From: Tubulanus polymorphus | Taxonomy: Eukaryota; Nemertea; Palaeonemertea; Tubulaniformes; Tubulanidae | Assembly (NCBI RefSeq): GCF_964204645.1 | Contig: NC_134026.1 | Span: 13,048,450 to 13,112,449, forward strand | Reading direction: 5' to 3' | Length of the DNA stretch: 64,000 nt | Part shown: positions 19,173 to 29,429 of the stretch, piece by piece | Layout: each line of letters opens with the position of its first letter | Position numbering within the stretch: the first letter of the stretch is position 1 | Made by a program: the position numbers and the translations under genes | The notes under the pieces: model-generated | Databases searched by the model: none | What the model saw: only the letters and a program-made list of their open reading frames with translations | Told to the model about the DNA's origin: nothing

Positions 19173-21707
19173 ATGCCTAAAAGGAAAAGAAGAGCTGGTA
19201 GCTTTCAGCCGAAGAAGGTAAGACCCTCTTTTCATAGGCAAATGTTAATCTTCTAGTAAGAAGTATGTAGGCCTTTTTTCCGAGTAAAAAATTCATTAAG
19301 CTGTTCATCACATGTGTTAGCTGCGCAATATTTTGGTGCCTGATTTTGGTATTTTATCAGAAAAAACCATATCAGTAAATCATAAACCAGTTGCTTAGAG
19401 GGTGTGTAACTGACCAGTGTCGTATCATCCCTGGTTCTTGTTGAGATAATTATAAGCTATTGAATTGAATTGAACTCATTAGAAAATTCTACGAACGTAT
19501 AGTGAATGAATTTTTTTTCTATTTTCAGAAGGTGGAGGTGGTTGGAGTTCCCTCAGCCCTAACTGGACAAAACAGAGAGATGAAAAAAGGATCAATGGAA
19601 AAAAATTATGAAAAATCTCAAGATGAAGACTACAGAAGAGTTGAAAATGAAATCTTAAATGAAAACCTAAAAAACGCTCAAAATGAAAACTTTAACGAAA
19701 CGCAAAAAGAAAACTCTGATAACAATCAAAACAAGAAGTATGAAGTGAAAATCAATGAAAACTTTGAACCAAAAACTAATGAGAACTATGAATTGAATGC
19801 AAATGAAAAAGATGAAATGAAAATGACTGAAAAACATGGAATGAAAATGAATGAAAAATATGAAATGCATATGAATGGAAACTATGATTTGAAAACAAAT
19901 GAAAAAGATGAAATGAAAATGACTGAAAAACATGAAATGAATATTAATGAGATCTATGATCAGACTATGAATCAAAATTGTGGAACTAATTCGAATGAAG
20001 ATATGACAAAAAACAAAGTTGAGACAATTGAAGTGAAATCAGTTTTTTGTGACTTCAATCATGACAACTGTGATACGATTATGCATGACAACTATGATAA
20101 GACTAAACAAGGCAACTATGATAAGGCTATATATGGAATCTGTGAAAAGATTACACTTGACAACTGTGATAAGATTCAACATGATAACGCTGGTCACAAT
20201 ATACATGAAACCTCATCGAAAATGAAAGCTGACTCATCTATTCAACCAATTTCGAGTATGATTTCGTGTAGAGATTGTGATGGCAATTTTGGTAACAGTG
20301 AGTCATGTTTAAGTGCTGAGAATATGAGATGTTCATCAATTCATGGAAATTTCCACCAGGGTCATCCAAAATACGATATTCATTCAGGTAAGCAATGTAA
20401 CAAATGCATTAGCTGCAATGATTCATGCATCAAATAAAGCTGTAATAAACTGGATGCCTCATGATATTGATTCAGTATTGAATATTGGAAATGATTTATA
20501 CGCAACATTGACTAATATGAATACAATAACAAATATGTATTTATTGATCAGTGAGCTACCAACTGCTGTTGAGATTGGAAATTCCATTTATAATGTGACT
20601 GTTGGATCCCCTCAAGTTGCTATATCTGAATTATCTGATGAAATGAGAGCTGGAAATTTTGGAATTATCAGTGAACTACATGAATGTTTGCACAATAATC
20701 TGCTTAATTACGACACATGCTTTATAACATTTGCTGGAAATACATTTTGTGTTTTAAAACAGGATGACATGTACTGGGTATTTGATTCACATTCGAGAGA
20801 TGCATCAGGAATGATGACCGCTGATGGACATGCTGTATTAGTAAGGTACTCTTGTGTTAATTGTATTGTCAAACATTGTCAGAATCTTGCAGCTTCAATG
20901 AATCAGAGGCAACCAATACAGTATGAAATTACAGTGGCTTCTATCAACCATGAAATTGAAACTACTGTAGAGAATAGCATTATCGAAACAACGACTACAT
21001 ACTCTCCAAACTACCAACAAACAAGTAGTGAAGATGAACTGCCCTATACAAACCCAAAAGTAGATGAATGCGATGTAATTGTTACTAGTGAATCCGTGCA
21101 GCATGATGATTTAATTTACAACCCACTAGAAAAAGGTCAGTGCAAAACATTATGCTCTATTCTAGGTATTCATTGTCGACCCTCAACTCTCGGATATGAA
21201 TGTATGCCCAAATATGATGGACAACTCTACTCTCCATGTAATACGCAGAAAATTAAAGGCGATGGAAGCTGTTTTTTTCGGGCAATTTCATATTCAATCT
21301 GTGGAACTGAGCAATATCATCGGGCTATACGCACCGAAGTTTTAAAGCACATGCGGCAGAATTCCGACAAATTCCAACCACATCTGAGAAATCCACAACT
21401 TACTATAAATGAGTATATTGATGAATCCCGTATGAAATATACAGGTACTTGGGTGACAGAGGTTGAAATTCTTGCAACAGCTGATTTACTGCATGCTGAT
21501 ATATATACATTTGTAGGCAATGGTTGGTTACGATTCGCTGGTTCTACTTTCAGTGCACCAAATCGTGTGTGTGAATTAATTGGCAACATTTATTTGAAAA
21601 ATTGCAGAGGTGTACACTATGAAGTTGTGTCATGTGTGAAACAATCTGAGGAATGTATTTGCTCTTGGTGTGGCAAGCGACAAAATACTGAAAAAACTAA
21701 TGAGTAA
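19173..21707 (+). pseudogene. Two-protease mobile-element protein: UL36-like (C76-type) peptidase plus OTU domain
   Basis: Exon 1 (19,173-19,217) encodes MPKRKRRAGSFQPKK, a nuclear-localisation-like basic tip, and ends at AAG|GTAAGA. Exon 2 starts after TTTTCAG at 19,529 in phase. About 220 residues of Asn/Glu/Lys/Met- and then Asp/Cys-rich degenerate repeats follow (units like NEKDEMKMTEKHEM, HDNYDKT). Next come an HQG...SGKQC motif and, after a one- or two-base frameshift near 20,398, TNALAAMIHAS. Further on are FDSHSRD at about 20,782 (Asp-x-His) and, about 155 residues later, GDGSCFFRAISYS with a late GVHYEVV. GKQC...DSH is the Cys/Asp-x-His pattern of the herpesvirus-tegument-type cysteine peptidase fold found N-terminal in some invertebrate PIF1/helicase-type element proteins. 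GDGSCFFRA...H is an OTU deubiquitinase. Each domain keeps its catalytic residues. The frameshift follows the first catalytic Cys directly. It may be real decay, a programmed shift or a sequence error. The gene ends at 21,707. Confidence 0.7.
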
Positions 21708-21738
21708 ATACAGTTTATAAACTGTATTTACTCATTAG
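21697..21738. repeat. Perfect 42-bp palindrome across the stop codon
   Basis: From CTAATGAGTAAATACAGTTT to its exact complement there are 21-base arms with no loop, overlapping the last codons and TAA of the protease gene. In RNA it would form a strong hairpin or a dimer. It may be a 3'-end signal or the terminus of the mobile element. Confidence 0.9.
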
Positions 21739-22852
21739 AAAATGAGGTTTTTAATGTTATCGCTTTTATGGTTATTCAGGCAGATTTGTTTATAGGGGAG
21801 TTGTGTGCTGGTGCAAATGTAGTAAATGTTTCGATTATCAGAGTCTCCTATTTGGATGGGTTTTGTAATGTTATAATATGATAATGTCACAAGTTGGTAA
21901 TAGGTTTATGTTGTTTAATTCTGTCCACTTGTACACATTTGAATTTCGATGTTGTTTGCTTATCATGACACATGTGTAGGAGGTTATGGTACTGGGTTGT
22001 GTAAATGTGTATGGGAGGTTATAATATTTCGTTCTGTAGAGTCTCCTCTGCGAATATATGTCAGAGGGTGACGCGTATTAATGAAGCAGGGTGTTGTGAA
22101 GTGGTGTGTATGAAGTGTATGTTTTGATTTCGATATGTGGAAACATCTATGTGGATGTATATAGGAGGGTCAGGTGTGTTACAATAGTGGGGTTTTGTAT
22201 ATACAGGCATGTGTAGTTATGATTTTAATTTTATGTGACCTTTATGTGAATTCATTTATGAGTGACAGGGTTTATATTTTAGTGTTTTTGAAGATTGTGT
22301 GACAATAGTAAATGGGTAAATTGATGTACCTAGTTTCTAGGGAATGAAACAGTGTGTATTTGGAATTGATATGTTGTTAAGTAACAGTGGTATAAGCTGG
22401 GGAAAGTATGTAGATAGTTGTAATGGGGCATGAATGATATTTGACATTGTGATTGATATGTAGCAATGTAACAGTAAGATATGGTGGTGGATGTATATAT
22501 CTAGCTGTCATGGGGATGAAGCAGTCACTGTGTGGAATGGATGTGTTGGAATGTAACAGCTATGTACAGTGTACAAAATGAGTATTATTTCATGCTGGGG
22601 GATATTGATGCGTTGTTGCCATAGGTTTTGATGTGATAACACTGTACATATATTACCACCATTAATATTACTAAACACATATGTACAGTCTTATGAATGA
22701 TTATGTATGGAACTGTATGAAGGATTGTATTGAATATATAGGAAATGGTAATTGATCATGTAGCAATCATTTGTGGCGATGTATGTATTTTGTATTGTGC
22801 AGTGAGATAGTATTCAGAAATGTTTGTAATCAATGTTGTGGGATGAAATATA
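21739..22852. other. 1.1-kb strand-asymmetric G/T-rich tract
   Basis: The plus strand is markedly poor in C and rich in G and T, with recurrent TGTGTA/TGTATG/GTTATG words and no open frame. It may be a very long 3' untranslated region of the protease gene, since a polyadenylation hexamer lies at its end. Confidence 0.55.
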
Positions 22853-22858
22853 AATAAA
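22853..22858 (+). terminator. Polyadenylation signal AATAAA
   Basis: AATAAA followed by a GT-rich stretch (GGTGGATGGT...TGTGTTGTGT), the normal arrangement for mRNA 3'-end formation. It would end a transcript of the protease gene. Confidence 0.4.
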
Positions 22859-23536
22859 AGGTGGATGGTATGATGATATGTGTTGTGTATAATTATTGTT
22901 TCCAAATTTGGTGCTTATCCCCATATGCTTGGCCAAGTTCTGATGTCATTTACTACATTGTCCCTGGCAAGGATTTGAGCTTGATGGCATGGCGACTGCC
23001 ACAGTACAATGGGGTTCCTGCAGTGCTGCTGTGGCAATTGAGGATTCCACTCATAGCTAGTGACAATCCGCCAGGTTGCTAGTAAGTAGTTCGTCATTCG
23101 CCAGTGCGACATATGAAAGTTAGGCAGAAACCCGTTATCGCTGCTATGCAGCTATATTTTAAGAATTTATATTTGTCCGTTTATAAAAAGTTGTTGAACT
23201 ATATCGCCTTGTATATATAATAATAAAGATGCAATGATTGTGACTTATGTGAGAACATTGAAAGAATTCTTTACAATTAATATATTTTTACGTAACAACA
23301 CATAAAAATATCAAGATCAGGCAATGATACCAGTAGTGCCTTACGTAATTATAATCAGTATTAATAACAATCATTATACTCATTATGATTAGGCCCTATA
23401 TAATTATATATTATTATTAATTACTCGCAATATAATTAATTCACCAAGTGCACATACAATTTAAAAACATTTCAGTCCAAGCTTATAAGTGGACATAGAT
23501 AAATTAGACATATCGTAGTTGCGATAACACATTAGT
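22859..23536. other. No gene recognised; carries a short shared repeat
   Basis: A 73-codon frame (22,861-23,082) shows no motif. CCCGTTATCGCTGCTATGCAGCTATATTTT near 23,129-23,158, given in the repeat entry below, recurs at 62,541. The rest is AT-rich. Confidence 0.4.
23122..23160 (+). repeat. Short interspersed repeat shared with 62,536-62,573
   Basis: GCAGAAACCCGTTATCGCTG and the following CTxTGCAGCTATATTTT are found at both sites with two differences and unrelated flanks. Likely the end of a dispersed element. Confidence 0.6.
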
Positions 23537-24047
23537 GAGACCTCACACGGCGGCTCGCGCCATTTTGCAGAGCTTCTCGGGACCTGTGGTGACAGGTCTG
23601 CATTAAAACTGATGAAATGAAGGAAAACTTTAATTTTTATGGTCTCTTCATAGTAATGAGTATAATATCAATTGATAACCATGAATAGAGTTAATGTTAA
23701 GTTACTATAAAACAATGAAGCGAGACCTCACACTGCAACGCGTGCCATTTTGCAGAGCTTCTCAGGACCTGTGGTGACAGGTCTGCATCAAAACTGATGG
23801 AATGAAGAAAAACTTTAATTTTTTATGGTCTCTATATAGTAATGAGTATAATATCAATTGCCGACCATAGGTAGATTAAATCTTAAGTTACTATAAAACA
23901 ATAATTATGATGCGAGACCTCACACGGCAGCTCGCGCCATTTTGCAGAGCTTCTCAGGACCTGTGGTGATAGGTCTGCATTAAAACTGGTGAAATGGAAA
24001 AAACTTCACTTTTTATGGTATCTTTATAGTAATGAATATAATATAGA
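23537..24047 (+). repeat. Three tandem copies of a 185-192-bp unit
   Basis: Units start GAGACCTCACAC at 23,537, 23,722 and 23,914. Each contains GCCATTTTGCAGAGCTTCTC, GGACCTGTGGTGA and a TATAGTAATGAGTATAATAT segment. The third is truncated just before the THAP start codon, so the array forms the upstream region of that gene. The GCCATTTT words could bind YY1-like factors. Confidence 0.85.
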
Positions 24048-24388
24048 TTGGGGAAAAATGGTGTACTGCTCAGCTTTTAACTGCAATAGCGGAACGTCAA
24101 ACGGGACTGTGTTAGGACCAAATTGTTTTCACAAGTTTCCGTTAAGGAAAAAAGCTGTGCCAGCAATGGGTAAACGCGTGAGGGAAAAAAATATTTTCGA
24201 CCGACAGTGCACTCAAATTTAGGCCGTGCTCACTTTACCGAAGATTGTTTCGTGATACCACCATCAGTTGCCCTGTCAATTGGCTATTCCCCGGCACGAT
24301 TCTACTTGAAAAAAGGTGCAATATACCAACAATTTTTGATTTGCCAACAAGAAAACAGTCCGAAAAGCGGAACAGCTCAGCAGTTCAA

Positions 24389-25449
24389 ACTAGGGGTCCA
24401 GGGACACCATGCCCACTTGGGAAGTGATTTCCAATGCTCAACAATCTAACAATTTCGATATTCAATGCCCCCTGGTGACCATATACAAAAACCAATGACC
24501 TTGAAACTCACTACAATCATAGAACATGTCAGCAGCTACAATTTTGTAATTGATCGTGATAACAAAATATGCCTTGTTACCAATTTGATAAGGAAATACT
24601 AAGTAATTCTACTATTCAATGCCCCCTGGTGACCATATGCAAAACCCAATGACCTTGAAACTCACCGCAATCATAGAACATGTCATAAACTACTACTTTG
24701 CAATTGATCATGGTAACAAAATATGCCTAGGTACCAATCTAATAAGGAAATACCAAGTTATTTTACTAATGTCCTTAAAACTCACCACTATCATAGACAA
24801 TGTCATGAGCTACAACTTTGCAATTGATTGTGGTAACAAAATATGCTTAGGTATCAATATAATGTCGAAATAGCTTTTTCCCACCTACAAATGAGTACTG
24901 ATGATACCAAAATGGCCGCCAATTGCGTCATAATTGGCCGATCATAAATACCTGGCTCAGGTATAAAACATCCCTTTCCAAAGAATACCCTTCACAAATT
25001 GCAATGAGAAATGGCAAACCAGTAGGAAGCTACAGGACTCAGAATTTGGGCCAAAATTGACATTTTTGGGCACTAAAAAGGACGGCCATCTTGAGTCCGA
25101 TCGACCCAATTTTTCTTATGGTGATGGGCCCTTGGGAGATTCAATTATAAACGAAAGATCAAGGTAATTGATTTAAGCGTCTTCAAAATTTCCCTCAAAA
25201 AGTGTAAAAAGTGCTGATTTTGACGAACAACAATGGCTGCCAGTCGGCTATCTTGATTCTGACAGGGCCAGTTTTTGGGCTGAAGATGTGTCTAGGGTAG
25301 ATACATGTATAAACCAATATCAAGACATTACCTTGAAGCGTCTTCAAAACTTCCCAAAATAACTGGATTCCATCTACGGACGGACAGATGGACGGACGAA
25401 TAGTGAACGGAATAGCCCGCTGGGACTTAAGTCCCAAGTGGGCTAAAAA
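24389..25449 (+). repeat. Composite interspersed repeat (3 core units)
   Basis: Starts ACTAGGGGTCCAGGGACACC and ends CCCAAGTGGGCTAAAAA. GCCCACTTGGGA near the start and TCCCAAGTGGGC at the end form an inverted repeat. A ~150-bp core unit (TTCAATGCCCCCTGGTGACC...) is present about three times. It sits in or next to the first intron of the THAP gene, directly after the THAP coding exon. Confidence 0.85.
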
Positions 25450-26284
25450 GAGATCATATAAAGGTAAGCTTATAATAATTTGTCAGGCTAAAAATGATAC
25501 CTTGTTTCTCGTAATAGGCCCGGCCACTTTAGTGAACTCCAATAAAATTTGTTGTCAGTTCATTTCTATGGCCTGTTTGGTCTGTTATTGTTAGCCTGAT
25601 TATAACTTTCAAAAAATACGTACAGGGGCTGGCCGGGTCAACTTTTAAGCTCAGCAGAAATGAGAAACAAGGAATCAATTTTCTAAACATTATGTGTTAT
25701 AGGTAAATGAGGTGGAAACACACTTTATGGCTACGAGGCCTATCCTATCTCGATTCATTGATTTAATTTTTCATTACGGATAATGAAAGAATTGTTTCCA
25801 ACTACACAGAGCACAATTACGTTAACTATGGAGGAACAGGACACCGGGTCTCGTGTTGATGACAATGACGATATATTAATACCATTCTCAAGTCCTGTTA
25901 CACCACCTGCTATCACCAAACCTAAAGCAATCTTCAACCCTGACGATTATGCCCTACCAATCCATGCTGTTGGAACACAGACACACATTGTAAGTTTTTA
26001 TCAAGTTTTTGTAACAGTCGTAGAAATTCAGTTTTCCTTTCATTTAAAATCAATGAAAAATAATCTTTATAGGAACGTCGTCATACTGGAGTACAGTATG
26101 ATGCGAGTTATTTTAGAGCTGAAGATGCTACCCAAACAGAGAGTAAGCCTACCAGTACAACATCTGCTATCCAGTGCAAGCTCCTATGTGATCATAATGT
26201 ATCGGAGGAATCGGACATAGAATGTGAGGATGATGAGGAAGAATATTTGGGTCTAACCTGGAATCCTCATGATTTTAAGTAAGT

Positions 26285-26395
26285 ATACGAGGCTATCCTA
26301 TCTCGATTCATTGATTTAACTTTTCATTACAGATAATGAAAGAATTGTTTCCAACTATGCAGAGCATTACTATGGGGGAAAAGGACACCGTGTCC
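26285..26395 (+). repeat. Duplicate of the THAP-gene exon start
   Basis: About 110 bp matches 25,735-25,851 (GAGGC...TATCCTATCTCGATTCATTG, ATAATGAAAGAATTGTTTCC). The second copy keeps a proper acceptor (CATTACAG|A) where the first reads CATTACGG. It lies right after the third exon, so either copy could have served as the exon start. Confidence 0.8.
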
Positions 26396-26445
26396 TTAAT
26401 TAGTTAAGATTAAATCTTAATAAAGTAAGATTAAGATTAAAATTA

Positions 26446-28127
26446 ATTGAGACAAAGCTATCATAGACAAATATGTTAGCAAAAGATGCAAAGGACGTCT
26501 GTACTGCTGCTTTGTGGACTTAAAGGCTGCATTCGACTCAGTCCACCGGAAAGCCCTTCTATATAAACTACTGAGGCTTGGAGTCTGCGGCAACTTTCTA
26601 TCAGTACTTGAAAAGCTATACTCTAATGTCTACTATTCCATAAAAAATAGCAATCTCTTCCAAAGTCGGTGTTAAACAAGGCTGCGTTCTCAGTCTCCTT
26701 CTTTTCAACCTCTTTATACATGATCTACCAGAAGCTTTAGCAAATTGTGACCCAATATCTCTATTTGATGTCGATATCAATTGCCTTTTATATGCTGATG
26801 ACCTCAGCATAATTTTGAAATCTGCCTCGGGCCTCCAGGCGGCCACCTCAAAACTTCACTCCTACTGCCTCGAATGGGGTCTTGCTATCAATTTAAACAA
26901 GACCATATTCAACAAAAGCGGCCGTCTTTTAAAAAACCAAACATTTCACCTCAATAACGTACCTATTGAAAATGTGAACTCGTATTGGTATTGTATTTAG
27001 TATATCTGGCAAGTTCAAGAACGCCTGCGACAGACTTGTCGAGCTCGCAATTAAGGCCCTATTCAGTGTCAAATCCTTAAAGACTTGTGATAATATCACA
27101 ACTTCTCTCAAGCTCTTCAACATGTTGGTATTACCTATCCTCACCTATGGTTGCAAAGTGAAGTATGGGGTCATTCTTTCTTTCTAAAATTGACAAAAAT
27201 AACTTTCTCGCTATATGTCACTCTTTTCCTGCAGAAAAAACAGCCCTGAACTTCTACAAATTCATTCTAGGTGTAAACAGAAAAACCTCAAACCCGGCAA
27301 CCAGGGGGGACTTGGCCGGTTTCCCATTCTCCTCTGTCTATCATCCCCCAGCTTATTAATTATTGGTTCCGTATATGTAATCTCAGCCCCTCCACTCTTA
27401 TTAGGAAAGCCTATATTGACTGCCTCAGTAACCCAAATGTCACCGGGTGCTCGGGCATCAAGACTATATACTTGACTGCCTCAATCTTGGTAGTGCCTGG
27501 TTGAACCAAGGTTTCAGCCTCCGGCCTAGCACTATAAGAGCTCAATGGCTCCAATTCATCAACGATCCCTCCAATTCTAAAGTTATAAACCTTTCAAAAC
27601 CGCTTTCTACACAGAGAATTACATCATGTGTCCCAACCCCTTAACATTAGACGACATTTCACAAAACTTAGAGTTTCCAACCACTCACTTCACATAGAAA
27701 CTGGTCGCCACATCCGTCCAATTACCCCCATTGAGAACTGGACCTGTAAGCTCTGCATTTTAAATCAAATTGAGGACGAAAAGCACTTCCTTCTGGGTTG
27801 CACTACACTCTCAATAATCCGCACTGAACATCTCGCCAACATCACTAATACAATCCCTTCTTTCCCAACACTTAATCCTGATTAATCCAATTCGCTCTCC
27901 TCTTTTCTAATTGTAATAACGATTCTGAAATAGGCAAAGTCATATGCAACCTGGTAAATGATCTAGCTAGCCTCCGTCAAAACTTTAATTAAACTAGATA
28001 CGGATACCGCTTTATTCTGGGTTGAGTAGATTACTCTCTGTACATTTTTTCCATATGTATAAGTGCATATACATGTATGTATGTATATACGTGTTTATAT
28101 TCATTGTAAGTTCATATATAGGCTGTA
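26446..28127 (+). mobile_element. Non-LTR retrotransposon (LINE), 5'-truncated and broken
   Basis: Plus-strand fragments in shifting frames give reverse-transcriptase blocks in order: CCFVDLKAAFDSVHRKALLY (26,505-26,560), VKQGCVLS (~26,670), LYADDLSIILKSASG (26,788-26,832; the YADD catalytic motif is intact), LEWGLAINLNKT (~26,870), then a PILTYGCKV segment (~27,135) and FYKFILGVNRKTSNPATRGD (~27,255). Near 27,745-27,885 a CKLC...EDEKHFLLGC pattern is the C-terminal zinc-knuckle-like end common in CR1/jockey-type LINEs. There is no endonuclease domain, so the 5' part is missing, and many stops and shifts make it inactive. It lies between THAP-gene exons and its 3' end is close to, or has removed, the acceptor of the exon at about 28,128. 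Confidence 0.8.
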
Positions 28128-29013
28128 ATTAATCAAAATTTCTGTTTTGAGTCAGCAGTGTTATCTCTGCTGACCATCTGTACGACCTGCCTGTCACCAT
28201 GTCAAGTAACCAAACGTTAAGTATCTGGATCAGCCATGAAGTACCAGGCTGTCTGTAGTGGACCGGATTCGCATGTTAGGGAATGGTCTTCACAGCCAGA
28301 ACATCAACGGATGGCACTAGGAAATTTACTTGCTGGGTCAGGTGTGTTCTTCAGTGCGCTGAGCTCAAGTAAGTTCTTCACCATGTGCCAGAGTCTCAAC
28401 ATCAAGATGATAGACTTGCGCCATTTCTTCAGACTGCAACGGAGTTACCCGAGTTTGGCTATCTAAAATGTTTGGACTCAGAATCAGAAAGTAATAGTGA
28501 TGGAACTACAAAAGTGAATCAAAAAGACGAAAAACAAGCTATCGCTTGGTAGAGATGGGCGCTGCTGTTCACCGGGCCATACAGCTAAGTATGGTTCATG
28601 CTAAATCATTGATATAGAGACCCAAAAGATTCTGGACTTTCAACTCACACAGGTAAGTCATTAGGTTTTCTCAGCTATGTGAAACTCTAAGAAGATGTAC
28701 AGGTAATTTTTAAAAATTCGAAAGGTTATACCTGATTTTTATTCATTGTTTATTTTGCAGAGCAACGAAGTAAAAAGTTCAAATTCAATTGAGTTGGAGG
28801 GATTCAAACGATGTATGGCATTTATGAAAGCAAATAAACTGGATGTGAAAGACATTACCACCGATCGTCATGGTCAAATCAACAAGTTTTTACGGCAGAA
28901 GATGAAAAATTTTATCCACTTCATTGATCCATGGCAAATATCAAAAGATATTCAATTTGCAGATATAATAATTATTAATGAGTCGAGAAGATTCACAATA
29001 TCCGTGTAAGATG

Positions 29014-29065
29014 AATAACGATAATTAGCCATCATCAGTACACCCGATGATGGCTAATAGTTATT
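29014..29065. repeat. Imperfect hairpin after the last THAP-gene exon
   Basis: AATAACGATAATTAGCCATC and its near-complement (GATGATGGCTAATAGTTATT) with a ~10-base loop. It follows the TAA of the open frame directly. Confidence 0.6.
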
Positions 29066-29429
29066 AGGGATCATTCATTCATCACGTACGCAAAAAATTT
29101 GAATTTTTCAACCCCCCTCCCCCATGTATGCAAAAGAGGCCGTTTTTTTCATATACATTAAGCATTACAGTACGCATGTCATGACTGATATGCTCTATTC
29201 CACATTTCAATACATTATAAGTTTACTGTCTATGGTTTTGTATACAGTATTCTCAAAGTTGGTATCCAGTCATATCACAATCTATTCTCAATAAACTGTT
29301 AAATGTTAAGCGACCATATAATATAATATATATACATGTACGCTATATATATACAGTCACCTAAATAAAGCGGTTAGGCATTCGAGTTCACATTACTACA
29401 CCGTGTTGGTCGTTTCTTACTTTGGGTCT

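Larger units (their letters stand above)
24058..29009 (+). pseudogene. THAP-domain transposase-like gene, multi-exon and decayed
   Basis: The exon at 24,058-24,388 encodes a THAP zinc finger: MVYCSAFNCNSG, FHKFPLRKK, then after a frameshift near 24,205 HFTEDCF and PARFYLKKGA. The third zinc ligand Cys is replaced (LGRAHF instead of LCxAHF). Exon 25,783-25,989 has PIHAVGTQTH (donor ATT|GTAAGT). Exon 26,073-26,278 is acidic and ends LGLTWNPHDF (donor AA|GTAAGT). Exon ~28,128-28,465 reads ESAVLSLLTICTTC, one in-frame TAA at 28,218, then YQAVCSGPDSHVREWSSQP and MALGNLLAGSGVFFSALSSS. Exon ~28,490-28,652 has GRDGRCCSPGHTAKYG and ends DFQLTQ (donor CAG|GTAAGT). The exon from 28,761 has SNEVKSSNSIELEGFKRCM, TDRHGQINKF and FIDPWQISK. 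This order matches an invertebrate THAP-plus-RNase-H-like protein family in which TDRH and DxWH are conserved; here the His of DxWH is Gln. Introns hold a composite repeat and a LINE. Confidence 0.7.

Noticed and set aside
19667-19975. 102-codon minus-strand ORF (His/Phe/Ile repeats)
   Set aside because: Antisense shadow of the Asn/Glu/Lys repeat leader of the protease gene.
23537-24047. CRISPR array
   Set aside because: Units are 185-192 bp direct tandem copies without unique spacers, and the genome is eukaryotic.
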